A stretch of DNA of 64,000 nt from Lumbricus terrestris (lineage: Eukaryota; Annelida; Clitellata; Crassiclitellata; Lumbricidae). Under the pieces are notes generated by a model, which was given only the letters and a program-made list of their open reading frames with translations, was not told the origin of the DNA and ran no database searches. This document shows, in pieces, positions 10,657 through 21,447 of the stretch. The first letter of the stretch is position 1, and each line of letters begins with the position of its first letter. Position numbers and translations under genes: made by a program. Where the stretch lies: positions 21,790,117 through 21,854,116 of the forward strand of contig OX457041.1 of the NCBI GenBank assembly GCA_949752735.1, written 5' to 3'.

Positions 10657-13297
10657 GCTAGTAAGGCCATACTCCAATTTTTACATCAAGGATTCAAATG
10701 CAAGAATTAAAAATATATGCAATGAACAGTCATCAACGTAAGCATCAGAAAGTTCACATTTTAGCGTTAAATGTCAGTTCAAGCGAAAGAAACATTTATT
10801 ATTATTATAATTATATAGCTCCATCGCTAATAGTTCAGTAAAGCTCAAAAGCAATTCTATATATAGGTCTCCTTAAGTTTAGTTAAGCACAAAGTCCTCC
10901 ACGGCAAGCATTGACTTAAGAACCCACGGGACAAGCCACAAAAACCACTAGACCTTCGTTACCTTTACAACAGGTCATCTGATTAATAGGCCACCCATGG
11001 CCTTTACCATCGAGACTTCTTTAGGCATTTCACTGTAGGCAAACGTCTACATTTAAAGACTCATCTAAGCAGTTAAACCTAAGTCTCTAATCCCATTAAC
11101 AACGGTGCTATCATAGCAAATTACCTGAGACTACACACACAGCTAAAGTCTCTGCATAGCTAATAATTATTATAACTATCCGTAGGCTCCCATCAAAGTT
11201 TACCGTAAAAGACTAAGCCTAACTTCAACCTAATAAGCCGCTCTCCTCATAGTATTTTTCAGTAGGCCTACTTATTTATTAAAAATGCAACCGATTATGC
11301 ACAGAATTAAAATAGGCCATTTAAACATAGGCTAACGTAACATATTATTGCAATTAACGTTACAAAACAGTCACACGGTGTAATCGTCTTTCACGATACA
11401 GCGTAACCGCAAAACTCATAGGCCTAAAAAGATTATCATGATTTTAATATGAGATCTTAGTCTAAAGCGCAAATCAACAGTAAGGCCACTTTAGTCTACT
11501 ATAAATCCTTATGCATCATTGCATAGCATCAAGGCCTATTATCTTTCCTTCATTCTATCAGTGATGCAGCGGAGACTAACGGGACCACCCACGCGCCTGG
11601 GAAACAACGATTGCTAATTAATCGCCGCTCTTTGATGCGTCGACTCCTGTGTCTCTATTCCCCCCCCACGCAGTGCATCTACAGCGTGCGTCTGGCTGTG
11701 AGAATTAGGCAATTGAACATCATCTCTATACATGTGGGCCCATGTGCATCGTACGACAGAGGTCGCGTTGTCTCTGCACAAAGTGAAAATAATCCTAATT
11801 AAGCTCTTCTAAAAAATTAGGATAAAATCTATGCATTAAAACTGTATATTACAGTCCTATGCAACAAATCAAATATAAGGTTATATTTCCGCTGATTTCC
11901 TTACGTTCAAGCAATCAATAATCTGGCCATCCAAGGTGACATTATATGCTCTGATAAATCAGGGCCAAGGACGAGCGCGATCGCCTTTATTGTGTCGCCG
12001 TCGTTCTCCCCCTCTCTCTACAATTGCAGCTGTAGAAGTCGTGGGACCGACCGGCAGTTATACTAACCCGGCCCACAATTAGTCCATGCACAGCAAATTA
12101 GGCCTCAGAACTAGGTCAATCAACAAAACTTAGCAAAACCTTTTAAAGCTAGAATTATCGATAAACCTTACATGGCACGTTTTGCCTATAGCTCAAATAG
12201 GAAATTGAACGGCCAGCCTTTTTCATTATACACAAAAAGGATCCTAATTATTTTATGCCTAGTCCTAATAAATATTATTAGGCAACCAGTTTAATCATAG
12301 TCTACACTGCAAAATTATAAGACCAAATTATGCATCGCTACTATTAAAATTAGGCCTCAAACAGCAACGCTGATGCAGACAGTACACGGGCTAATCATTA
12401 AAGTAGGCCTAAATATATTTATATCCTGCGTCTATCAACTGCAATCTAAATAATTCGTACTGCAACCAAAACATGTAGGCCTATGCAGGACTATTAATCA
12501 AAGAGCAGCTATGTATATTAATTTCACCGCTGTTAAACTCAAAACCTCGGTAATGCATTAAGGCGCTGAAGGACAATAAGGGACTATTATAGAACATTTA
12601 TAGAGCGCCTCACTAAAGTTAATTAATAAGCATCCATACAATTATTATTATATATATATATGCGTTGACAATAGTTACGCATATAAGAACTCTATACACG
12701 GAACTTAGAAGCCTTAAAATTTAGCTGTGCAAATCCTTTAAAATTATTTTTTTTAATTAATCATGTTATAGATGAAGCGGAATATAGGCCTAATGCAAAT
12801 TTCGCCTCCGAGCATCATCTCAGAGTCACCTCGTAGGCCTACAATTTTAACTCAGCCTCAAGAAAGGTATACAGTTAAGTTCACATAATCACGATCAGCA
12901 GTCTTAATTAAAATATGCAACCTTAGTCAATCTATCTTCAGGTCAAATTAATATTTATATAGCGCAATGCAAGAGCAGGGACAGTTCACATTCTGTCTAT
13001 AGCAAGGCAATAATAAAATCGTCCATCGCTTCAAGGCAAATGCAATACAATACTAATCTATATCACCATTGCGAACATTATTCTTAATCAGACAGTCGGC
13101 AATGCAATATTAATATTATGCAATACACATATGAATGCACAACATACGATGCAAGAATACAGTTATTTACACAGTAGCACACACATGTAAAGCCTTCCAC
13201 ATGTAAAATAAACGTATTCATCACAATCAAAATAAAACATGGTTACAGATGCTTCTGCATTCATAATGGCCGCAAATTAAGCGGTCATTCAGCAAAG

Positions 13298-16200
13298 TTA
13301 CCCAGCCGACGTCAAGTTCTCAGGCGGACGAAGTCCGGTCGGTTCTCCCAGCATCCTCCAGATCCGGTCCTCAGGGGGTCCATTGCGAAGCGGACAGCTC
13401 CTCAAAAGGTGCGAACTGTCGTCACAGTAGAAACAGCGTCGTTCCTCTCTTGGTGAGTTCCGACCACTGTCTCGCCTCCTCGACGATGATGGCGACCTCC
13501 GCGACCGACGCTCCTGGTTCTGCCCGTTCCGCTGGTCCCTGCTCGGCGCTGGAGCGGACCGAACAGCGAACACACGACCAACGCTGGGGTTGTCGTGGTT
13601 ATCGCCCACAGGTTGTCCAAGGTTGTCGCTAGGTGGAGCCTGCTGCTGTTGTCGAAGAGGACAGAAGCGCGCTATGTGGTCCGTCGCAGAACACTCGAAG
13701 CATCGGCGCGCGGAAGGTCCTGCTTCCGTTTCTGTTTCCACATATGGCCGAAGTCTGCACGCCGAGCTCAAATGACCGAGCCGATGACACAGGAAACATC
13801 GCGGAGTTCCCCGTCCATAACTTCCATTGTTATTCGACCATTCATTTCTTGTTGACCCGTTCTGACCTCTCCACGGCCCGCGATTGTTGTCTCTGTATTG
13901 TGGCGCCGAAACGGATTGTCGCTCCTTCTCTAGTCGCTCCACTTGTCTCCTCATTTGCTCCATCCGCCGTTCCAGATCCTTTACTTTCGACTCTTCTTCC
14001 TGTTCTTTAATTGCGTTGACACGGCCGTGTCGTCGGTCTTGTTGCTCATGGCCACCGTCTTCTGCTTTCTGGTAGCCGTCCAATCGCATCGCTACCTTGT
14101 AGGCTTCGTCGAGGGATTTCGGTTCTCGCTCTCGGATTTTCAGAGCAAGCGTTCTATCTCTCAGGGCATCCAAGAATGCCCGAACAGCAATTGCTTCGCT
14201 GTGAGCCGTCGAGGAACCCGGATAGGCTCGCGTGGAGAGACGTCGGATGTCGTCCACCAGGACGCCCATGTCCTCGTCGACTTTCTGTTTCCTGGTGCTT
14301 AGCTGCATTTGGAACAGGGCTTGTTGTTCAGCGTTGCCGTATCGTTCACGAAGTCGCTGGACCAAAGCCGTCCAAGTGTCCAGGCTATCTGCGTTCGACT
14401 CGCTCAGCAAATGAGTCGCCGGTTCAACCAATGAGACTACTAATTGGTTCAATCTCTCCTCGTCCGTCCATCTGTTATTCCTGGCGCACACGGAGAATTT
14501 TCGTAAGAATGTTTCAACGTCCGTCTTTCCGCTAAAAGACCCGAGTTTCAGGAATTGTGTTGGCTTGGTAGACGAAGGCGACGACTGTTTGGCCTCGCCC
14601 TCTTTAGCTGTCGTCGACGCGGTCGGTTCTGCTTCCTTGATTGTTCCCTTTGAACCGATCGACGGTAACTCCCAGTCGCCGGTCGTTTGCGTTGCGACGG
14701 TGGTCGTCGGGACAACTTTAATAGGGCCGACTGAAGCGTTGGTAGACGTCCGTGCTCTCGTTTCACCAACCGCAGACGTCGCTTTATCATCGCCCGTCGT
14801 TTCATTCTTCTCCAGAGGTGTCGACTTCGTTACCGTCTGACATCGCGGTAATTCGGCGTCACGGCTAAATCCGAAGTTCTGCGCACCCAGGCATGAACTC
14901 ATCCTCGCCGATTCCACGACCGTTGGCCACCGAGGAAAGACGGCGTCGCTTGGTCGAAGCGGGTCGGGACAGCGAGGCGGGTCGACCCAAACCCGGTTGT
15001 CGCTACTACCGTAGAAAGCGTTCGGAGCGTAGGTCGGAGCATACCTCCACGGCATGTTTGAATGGTCGGGACGAGCGTATGGTTGCATCCAGTCGACCGT
15101 TGCCATCGCCGCTGGTCCAGGAGGAAGGTCGGGTCGAGCGTAATCTCGACCAACCATGGTCGACGTTGCACGGCCGTCGAGGACATAATCAGTCACGGAC
15201 TGGTAGGTCGGCATTACCGGCGCTGGTTGTGGAATGTCGGCCCGACTCGGTGCTATTTCCACTCTTTGTTGATCGACCTTTGCGAGCGACGCTTGAATTC
15301 TCCATTGTGGATCCGGTCGAGGATACTCGACGAGAGGAAGGGACAAAGAGGCCAAAGGGACTGGGTTGACCTTATCACCCCCCTCCCATGACAATTTATT
15401 AGCGATCGGTTTATTCACTTCAAAATTTCTAAACTCCGGTTGCCGTGCTGCATGCATTCTGTTATCAATTATTTTAACAGTTTTAGGTCTAGATTCCATT
15501 ATCTTGCTGATTTCAATGTCTACACTACCATCATCAGACATTATATCCACAATATCCGCAAATTCCCTTTCCTTCCTTCTTTCAAAAGAAATTGCCATTT
15601 CGCCTGTTCTAGCATAATCAGTTTCCTCTTCTAACCTATCATCGCCAAAATCTCTAGAACTAATTTGACCCCACTGGCTGGGACCAATTGTAGCGCCCGC
15701 CCCTATCGGCATCCCCGGAGTCGCCACTTCCGGATCCTCGCCTGATGGGACCGCGTGCTGCTGTGGACAAGCTCTAGAGATAGAGGGAGGACAGGAGGAA
15801 GTGACTTCTGGGTTCGAATCCCAACCCAGGAAAGGCGGCCAGTCTTTTCGACTACCGTACTCCCTATATGAAATTGGCGGCCTACTAGCCAATCTATCAC
15901 TTCTTCGCAATATACCAGGTTGCGTGAAATCTTTAGGCCTAGCACCCAAAGTTTCCTCCAGGCCGATGGTCGAGTGGTATGGCGCGTCCGCAGTGGTAAT
16001 AGCGGTGAGGTAACCAGGGTTCAAATCCACAGCAGGCTTGGGTACCGGCGACGCCTCTAGCCTTTCCAATCGTGATACCACTTCCGTCAGCGCTTCCCTG
16101 ACGTTATCTCTTACAGCCGAGATCTCTTCTCTTACATTTGATTGTACTGAGGAAATAGCATCGCTAACATTTGATTGCACTGCCAGGACATTAAACTCCA

Positions 16201-16438
16201 CCGTGGCAATCGCCTCTTGCGTCTCTCTGGCATTCAGTTGCAAAGACGACTGTATAGAAGTCATAGCATCATGAGTTGACTTAGCATGCACTTGCATAGC
16301 CTCTTTTGAAGACTTAGCGTTAGTCTGTATTGCCTCATGAGTAGACTTAGCATTAGTCTGAATTGCCTCGAGCAATATCTCCATAGAAGAAGGGGGCCTA
16401 GAAGGCTGAGCAGGAGTGACTGGCCTAGACTCCTCCAT
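13298..16438 (-). CDS. gag: Gag polyprotein of the Gag-only LTR element
   Basis: About 1046 residues from the ATG at 16438; the frame is open a further 14 codons upstream without an ATG. Numbering below is from the start of the open frame. Residues about 40-145 are Ala/Gln/Asn-rich heptad-like repeats (EAIQTNAKSTH type), probably a coiled coil. A retrotransposon Gag/capsid domain lies at about 640-810 (FLKLGSFSGKTDVETFLRKF onward), followed by a charged helix. Three CCHC zinc knuckles follow near 895, 925 and 1016, the first reading CFLCHRLGHLSSAC. The expected role is particle assembly and binding of the element's RNA. Codons up to about 263 lie inside the 5' LTR, and the frame runs through the primer site. 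Residues about 150-175 and 214-226 are translated from antisense tRNA-like sequence. No pol follows. Confidence 0.85.
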   Translation of the reverse strand: MEESRPVTPAQPSRPPSSMEILLEAIQTNAKSTHEAIQTNAKSSKEAMQVHAKSTHDAMTSIQSSLQLNARETQEAIATVEFNVLAVQSNVSDAISSVQSNVREEISAVRDNVREALTEVVSRLERLEASPVPKPAVDLNPGYLTAITTADAPYHSTIGLEETLGARPKDFTQPGILRRSDRLASRPPISYREYGSRKDWPPFLGWDSNPEVTSSCPPSISRACPQQHAVPSGEDPEVATPGMPIGAGATIGPSQWGQISSRDFGDDRLEEETDYARTGEMAISFERRKEREFADIVDIMSDDGSVDIEISKIMESRPKTVKIIDNRMHAARQPEFRNFEVNKPIANKLSWEGGDKVNPVPLASLSLPLVEYPRPDPQWRIQASLAKVDQQRVEIAPSRADIPQPAPVMPTYQSVTDYVLDGRATSTMVGRDYARPDLPPGPAAMATVDWMQPYARPDHSNMPWRYAPTYAPNAFYGSSDNRVWVDPPRCPDPLRPSDAVFPRWPTVVESARMSSCLGAQNFGFSRDAELPRCQTVTKSTPLEKNETTGDDKATSAVGETRARTSTNASVGPIKVVPTTTVATQTTGDWELPSIGSKGTIKEAEPTASTTAKEGEAKQSSPSSTKPTQFLKLGSFSGKTDVETFLRKFSVCARNNRWTDEERLNQLVVSLVEPATHLLSESNADSLDTWTALVQRLRERYGNAEQQALFQMQLSTRKQKVDEDMGVLVDDIRRLSTRAYPGSSTAHSEAIAVRAFLDALRDRTLALKIREREPKSLDEAYKVAMRLDGYQKAEDGGHEQQDRRHGRVNAIKEQEEESKVKDLERRMEQMRRQVERLEKERQSVSAPQYRDNNRGPWRGQNGSTRNEWSNNNGSYGRGTPRCFLCHRLGHLSSACRLRPYVETETEAGPSARRCFECSATDHIARFCPLRQQQQAPPSDNLGQPVGDNHDNPSVGRVFAVRSAPAPSRDQRNGQNQERRSRRSPSSSRRRDSGRNSPREERRCFYCDDSSHLLRSCPLRNGPPEDRIWRMLGEPTGLRPPENLTSAG
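15669..15687 (-). promoter_or_regulatory. Candidate primer-binding site
   Basis: One base beyond the 5' LTR the minus strand reads TTGGTCCCAGCCAGTGGGG. The TGG start fits the CCA end of a tRNA. The tRNA is not assigned. The gag frame reads straight through this site. Confidence 0.55.
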
Positions 16439-18074
16439 AGCGCTATAGAAATGACTTCTATCTTTATAGCTCACAATCAATCAAGTATTCATTCAACGTC
16501 AGTTGCATTCAATGCCATCAATGATCAAAGTCAGAAGTTTAATTAATATTTCTTATTATTCACAATCACTTGAATCTTCAATTGACATCAATTATGTTCA
16601 AAGCAATCAAACATAAAAGTCAGTAAGTTCAATTATCAGTTCCTATCCTTTGTAAAGACATTCAATGAAAATCAAATGCAACAATTCAATGCAAACACCT
16701 ATCAACCGGAGTATGCCTAAATTAAATCCCGATTGACTCTCAAGTCCCACAGCCAATTTCAGTTCAGCCCAAAATATCTTAATAACCGATCGTATTAATT
16801 CCCCAATAAAGCGTACCTTATGTCCGAAGACAAGGGACAAATCCGATCGTGTGCGAAGAACAGCGACGAAGACGATATCCAAGATGCGACGAAACACACA
16901 GAAAGGCGTCGAGTTTGAAACGCCCGAAAAGATCAGCTAAATCCGATGCTGATTTCTCGCAATGAACATCAATTTCGGCTATGTATCCAAGCCGTTTGAG
17001 AAAGACGCCCTTAGGCAAATAATACGAACAAACGCTTCGCAACACAATTCCGAAGAACGAGAACAGAGCGCTGACGATTCGAAGCCCACGATAAATCACT
17101 CCATGTGACAGGGCGAAGAGAGGCCTTGACCGATTAATCCAGGAGTAGATCCAATGCGAAAGCGAAGGCAAAACTCGCAACAACGCAGATGTATTTCTCG
17201 CAACAAACAAACTCTTTTATTTAATCGACTCCATGTCGAGAGAGAATGAATCGCCGACAGAATCCGTGTATGCGCAACTAGTGCAAGCAGGCGCTTATCC
17301 TGGCCATGCTTCACCAACTTGATCGAGCCTAAAACTACCAACCGCCGCAATACATCCGACCGCCCTGAGATCCTGTGCGCAACTGAGCCTCTCAGCGTCG
17401 CGCTGCTCTTTTATTACTGCCTGACAAGGAGAGCGTCCCCCTTTCTGCGCATGACCAGCAAGCGAGCCGCGCGCGCAAACCCAGCAGCAACGCAGCTGTT
17501 TCAAGGCGGCAAGAATCAGCTGCCACGTGCGTCCTCTCCTGTGTATCTCCGCGTCTGTCTGTAGCTCACTGTCTTTCTCCTTCAATCTCTCCTTCTGAAA
17601 AGCGCCATCTGCCGCTGATCACGTAGGCATCAAATGCACCAGTTCAACCTTGAGAAAACACACGTACACAGACCCACACGCCAACGGTGTTTCCTTCTCA
17701 ATCCGTGTCCCTGCCTGTGCTTGTCTGGCTGGCTGTATTCCTCGCTCACTCTGATCATCAGACCACCTCAGAGAGCGTGCGAAAGTTTAATTACCCTCAT
17801 CGACTGCAAGCGGCGCGGCCTTTGAAGACAGCGACCGACGATCGCTGAGAGCGTGTGAAAGTATACCAATTAATGAAACAGCAACGACTGCTGCCTACGT
17901 CAGCGGTCGCTGTGACCCGTGTCAAGCGCAAATCAACATTAAAATATAGGTCACACAAGGCAGCTCAAAAATACAGAAATAAAACAAATATATCAGATCC
18001 CTGAAACCCCATAATCGATCAAAAATTAAATAAAATAATATTAGCGACCCGTAGCGTAGTTATACGTCGCTACA
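15689..18074 (-). repeat. 5' LTR of the Gag-only element
   Basis: 2386 bp, TG...CA ends. About 1636 bp precede the gag ATG, and the rest of the LTR is coding for Gag, which is unusual. The tRNA-like segment recurs here at 15960-16034. Confidence 0.9.
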
Positions 18075-18078
18075 GAAC

Positions 18079-18845
18079 GTCTTTATTTAGGCTTAGGCCT
18101 AGTCTATAGCATACAATCCCCTCACGCAGTCACCTCTCTCGTACATTCATTCATTCATTAGATGCATTTATATAGCGCCTCTTCAAGAAGGCCACTCAGA
18201 GGCGCTCCCAACCTCAGCGAGGCCATCAAGATGAAAGAGTAAAGCCTGAGATTGATTTTTAGAAAGAGAACGGAGTGTCAGAGGAAGACCATTCCAGGTT
18301 GAGGGTAGGCCTACACCGTGCCGATAGTCGTGGTTTATGGCTTCAAAAGTGTCTCTTGGGGTGTTTAAATTTTTGTTCAATCTTCAAACTGTAATGGTAA
18401 AAGTTTCTCATAATATCAATGATGAAAGACACAGTTTACGAGTTCAATAAAATGAATAAATGTCCTCTCCACGTTGTTTGCATGTTTGAATTTCCTCACT
18501 GCAATGATGGCATTTTAAGACGTCATCTTAATAAAAAAAAATCGTTCATTATGGATAAACAATGGATAGCACTCTAGAAATCTAAAATAATATCTGAAAT
18601 ATTTGTGAAATATTTGGGCATCCGTCCGTAACTGCATGGACGCCGTCCACGCAGTCATGGACGACCGTCCTGGCAGTGCTGGCCAAATAAGTGATAGGAC
18701 GGCGTCCCACCTAGAAAATAAGTGCCAGGACGCCGTCCATGACCGTCCTGGCACACTTTAAGCCCTGCTTATTACTTAACTTAGGTTTAGGCGTTGAAAG
18801 TAGGCTACGCCTTTGGAATATTATTTCAACTGTAAGCTTTTAGAC
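18079..18845. other. Intergenic DNA with repeat fragments
   Basis: No gene. The stretch includes a TTATATAGCGCCTCTTCAAG-type dispersed element (about 18165-18310, related to 22640-22740) and a GGACG-family repeat (18619-18770). Confidence 0.5.
18619..18770 (-). repeat. Dispersed palindromic repeat, GGACG family
   Basis: Multiple GGACGCCGTCCA(C/T) and GACCGTCCTGGCA words, ending CACACTTTAAG. Related to 6811-6980 and 60786-60920. Confidence 0.6.
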
Positions 18846-19178
18846 CAGTGGTTCCCAATCTTTTTTAACCTTAGGGCCACTTTTTCTAAGTTGGAGGACA
18901 CGAGGGCCAATTTTTCATAGTTGAAGGAATTTGGGGCCACAAGGCTAAAATTTAATTAGCTCAAAGCATATGAAATTGTTATTATTGAATCAAAATAGAA
19001 TGTTTATGTTATGTATAGACGTCAAAATAAAATAATTTGTAATAGAAAACAATTGTGTTCTATCCGGTCCAAATTGTCCATTTTTTCACATATTTTTGTT
19101 AATTCTTGAGAGATGAGGGCCATTTTTTAGACCTAGAAAACCACTTTTGGCCCGCGGACCATGCGTTGGGAACCACTG
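18846..19178. mobile_element. Non-autonomous hAT element (MITE)
   Basis: Terminal inverted repeats CAGTGGTTCCCAA and TTGGGAACCACTG bound 333 bp. Both sides carry the exact 8-bp duplication TTTTAGAC (18838-18845 and 19179-19186). These are diagnostic of the hAT superfamily. There is no coding capacity. Confidence 0.92.
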
Positions 19179-19356
19179 TTTTAGACTGTGCGCTTGGTTC
19201 ATTTTTTAGTTATAGGCCTAAGTTTCGAAAACAAGACCGTTGAAACTTTAAACCTCATTTCGTTAGAATCTGTTGCGACTGCATGGAGATATGCATGGCG
19301 TACAGACAGAGCATAGTTTCGGTCTGCCAGACTTGACTGGAACAATATGAATATTG

Positions 19357-19440
19357 CTGGTCTCTTTATCGAATTGGCAAAGCGGACACACTTGGATGGA
19401 AACTACAGAGAGCAGGAGGTTTGCGGGATCGAGCCGGAAA
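19357..19440 (+). repeat. Possible tRNA-derived SINE fragment
   Basis: TTGGCAAAGCGGA resembles an A box and GCGGGATCGAGCC a B box about 50 bases later. No tail or target duplication was identified. Confidence 0.3.
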
Positions 19441-19663
19441 TACTATATCCGCAATTTCCGGGCTGCTTAGGAATCGTCGGCCTTAAACCGTCGTCTTTTC
19501 ACACTTCATAAAATGCGCAGGCCACCTCATCTGTGGAGGAAAGGAATTCATTCCTGGGGAATTTCCCTCCCCACAGATACATCTAGATTAAATAGGCCAA
19601 CTGCCCCTACGTGCCTAGACATGATTCTGGGCATGGCAGGGCAGGTGAGGTCAGGTCATTTAC

Positions 19664-19815
19664 AGGGTGAGAATTGCCGGGGGTTTGGGGGGTTTCAACC
19701 CCCCAGTCTTTCTTAGTGCCCGATAGTAAACTCTGTTTTTCACACCCCAATTCCAAGTTATCATAGGCCAACCCCCCCCCCCCGTTATTTTTCCACAATT
19801 CTCACACTGGTCATT
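19664..19815 (+). repeat. Dispersed repeat, copy B
   Basis: Diverged direct copy of 528-670, with a 14-base C run replacing the shorter run of copy A. Confidence 0.6.
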
Positions 19816-20740
19816 TAATGCCACCATTGCTTGAAGAATATACTGCAACCAAGATCAGGGCCAACAGTGATAGCGTTACCTATGTACAATTTCAGCAGGT
19901 CAAGGTCAAGGTTAAGGTCAAGGTCGCAAGCAGAAGGTCGAAGAAATTAAACGTGTAGAAAATATTAAGAATTCCGTGGAATTTACGGCAGGTCATGATA
20001 ATGAGGAGGGTCAATAGTAAAACAGGCAGCATGCATGTCAAATGCCTGCCGCGACATATAATGTGGGAGCGTCGCCGTTGAGCGCTCAAACAGCCTGCCG
20101 AGTAGTGTTGTTTTCGTTAACGAAAACGAAAACGAAAAGGGTAATTAACGAAAATGAAACGTTTTCGTTAACGAAAACGAAAACTAAAACTAAAACACGC
20201 TGACAACGAAAACTAAAACTATAACGAAATATGCAGCAATCAAAACTAAAAGTAAACGAAAATTGATCAAACGAAAACTAAAACGATTATGGCCAAACGA
20301 AAACTAAATAATTTGCTCGTAATTTCACTTTGCTTTCCTTATTTGTGTGTATTGTGCAAATGGCGTATTTTAGTATTGTGAGGAAGGAGATTACTCACAA
20401 GTGGGTCGTTTTACCTGTATACCCGGGATCATAATTATGGCTCTAAACCTGTCCAAACCGGTTTGGGGATTAGGGGCTATTAATATGCAAATCAGAGTAA
20501 TGCAGGACAGTGATTGTCTGAGGAAGCCTTGCAGAGCCGACAGGCAGGGTGACCAGTGGAGTTACGTAAGATTTGATTGGCCAGTGAATAGGGAGAAACA
20601 ATGGTGAGGTACGTGAGAGTGAACAAAGGCTGTCCGCTGGCAAGGAAGACTCTGTCTTGATGTGGCTGGCTATGAAAAGTATAGTCGTCTCTGGTGTAGA
20701 TAAGAGCCTACTCAGCCTATATGATTGCCTGAGGATCCTG

Positions 20741-20812
20741 TGTGGCCAAGTGGGTTGTAGCCCGCTCGCCGCGCCGGCGGAGCGGGTTCGATTCCCCGGT
20801 CGGATCTTTATA
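20741..20812 (+). repeat. tRNA-derived SINE-like segment
   Basis: A box TGGCCAAGTGG (20743-20753) and B box GGGTTCGATTCCC (20784-20796). GATCC near the 5' end could pair with GGATC near 20810. The T stem pairs only three bases and the middle arm is unusually GC-rich, so a working tRNA is unlikely. Confidence 0.5.
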
Positions 20813-21223
20813 TACTGCGGGTGGCTCGGTCGCAATATAAACGTGGAGTCGACGCTGATCATCTTTGAAATGAAAGAGTAGTTAAACCCCAACATTTCAT
20901 ATGATTGCCCTTCGAGAGAGAAACCAAGAGAAGTCCCTGGCCAGGATCTGATATATGATATATATCCAGGGTGAAATTTATTAGTCTAGGAGAATTTCTG
21001 TAGCAATATATTTTGACGCCAAACAAGGAAACGGACCACTTTGTTTGACCCGAGGTAAGAGTAAGTCTTAGAGTTTACAATCATAAAATATTCTCATTGA
21101 TATGCTTTGCCTGTGACCTTTATTTAGTTGTGTAAAATCCTGCTAGAACTGCGTGAATAGTCGCAAAATATCATATTATTCTCATTCATTCACTTCACAT
21201 TACAATATTCCATTTTGGGATGT

Positions 21224-21447
21224 TTAGTTCTTTGCATTCATACAAGGCTGTTTTTAAGGAATTTTTAGAACTGCACAGCTCCTTCTTTTCCCTCCCATCC
21301 TCCATGGTACATTACTTCCAATCGGAGGACAACGACCATTTTTTGCTAGTTTTAGCAGTACAGAAGTGCTTCTACAACTGCACAAATCCATTTAGAACTG
21401 CACATTTTGTGTACAACTGCATGTTAAAAAAAGCCCTGCATTCATAT
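21224..21447 (+). repeat. Dispersed repeat, inverted pair member 1
   Basis: The stretch from GGCTGTTTTTAAGGAATTTT to TTAAAAAAAGCCCTG recurs in inverted orientation at 24999-25184. Repeated TAGAACTGCAC words run through it. This copy lies inside the hAT element. Confidence 0.7.

Larger units (their letters stand above)
10598..13297 (-). other. Non-coding internal region of the Gag-only element
   Basis: About 2.7 kb, AT-rich, with no frame above roughly 65 codons on either strand and no pol motifs. This is the position where pol would be in an autonomous element. Near its end is a hairpin (10617-10656). Confidence 0.7.
8212..18074 (-). mobile_element. Gag-only LTR retrotransposon (non-autonomous)
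   Basis: Two 2386-bp direct repeats (8212-10597 and 15689-18074) begin TG and end CA. The 4-bp sequence GAAC flanks the element at 8208-8211 and 18075-18078. The element is transcribed leftward. It encodes one large Gag protein with three CCHC knuckles and no protease, reverse transcriptase, RNase H or integrase. The 2.7 kb between the end of gag and the 3' LTR has no long frame. The LTRs look almost identical; one G/A difference is seen at their fifth base. Insertion is therefore probably recent, and an autonomous relative would have to supply pol. It resembles the plant TR-GAG idea but in an animal. Confidence 0.85.

Noticed and set aside
13402..15391. Several plus- and minus-strand frames of 60-158 codons across the Gag region
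   Set aside because: They are shadows of the GC-rich gag frame, with no motifs of their own.
20741..20812. A functional tRNA gene
   Set aside because: A and B boxes are present, but the T stem pairs only three bases and the acceptor stem is imperfect; a SINE-like origin fits better.
20470..20895. 141-codon minus-strand frame
   Set aside because: It crosses the tRNA-like segment inside a non-autonomous hAT element, with no recognisable domain.
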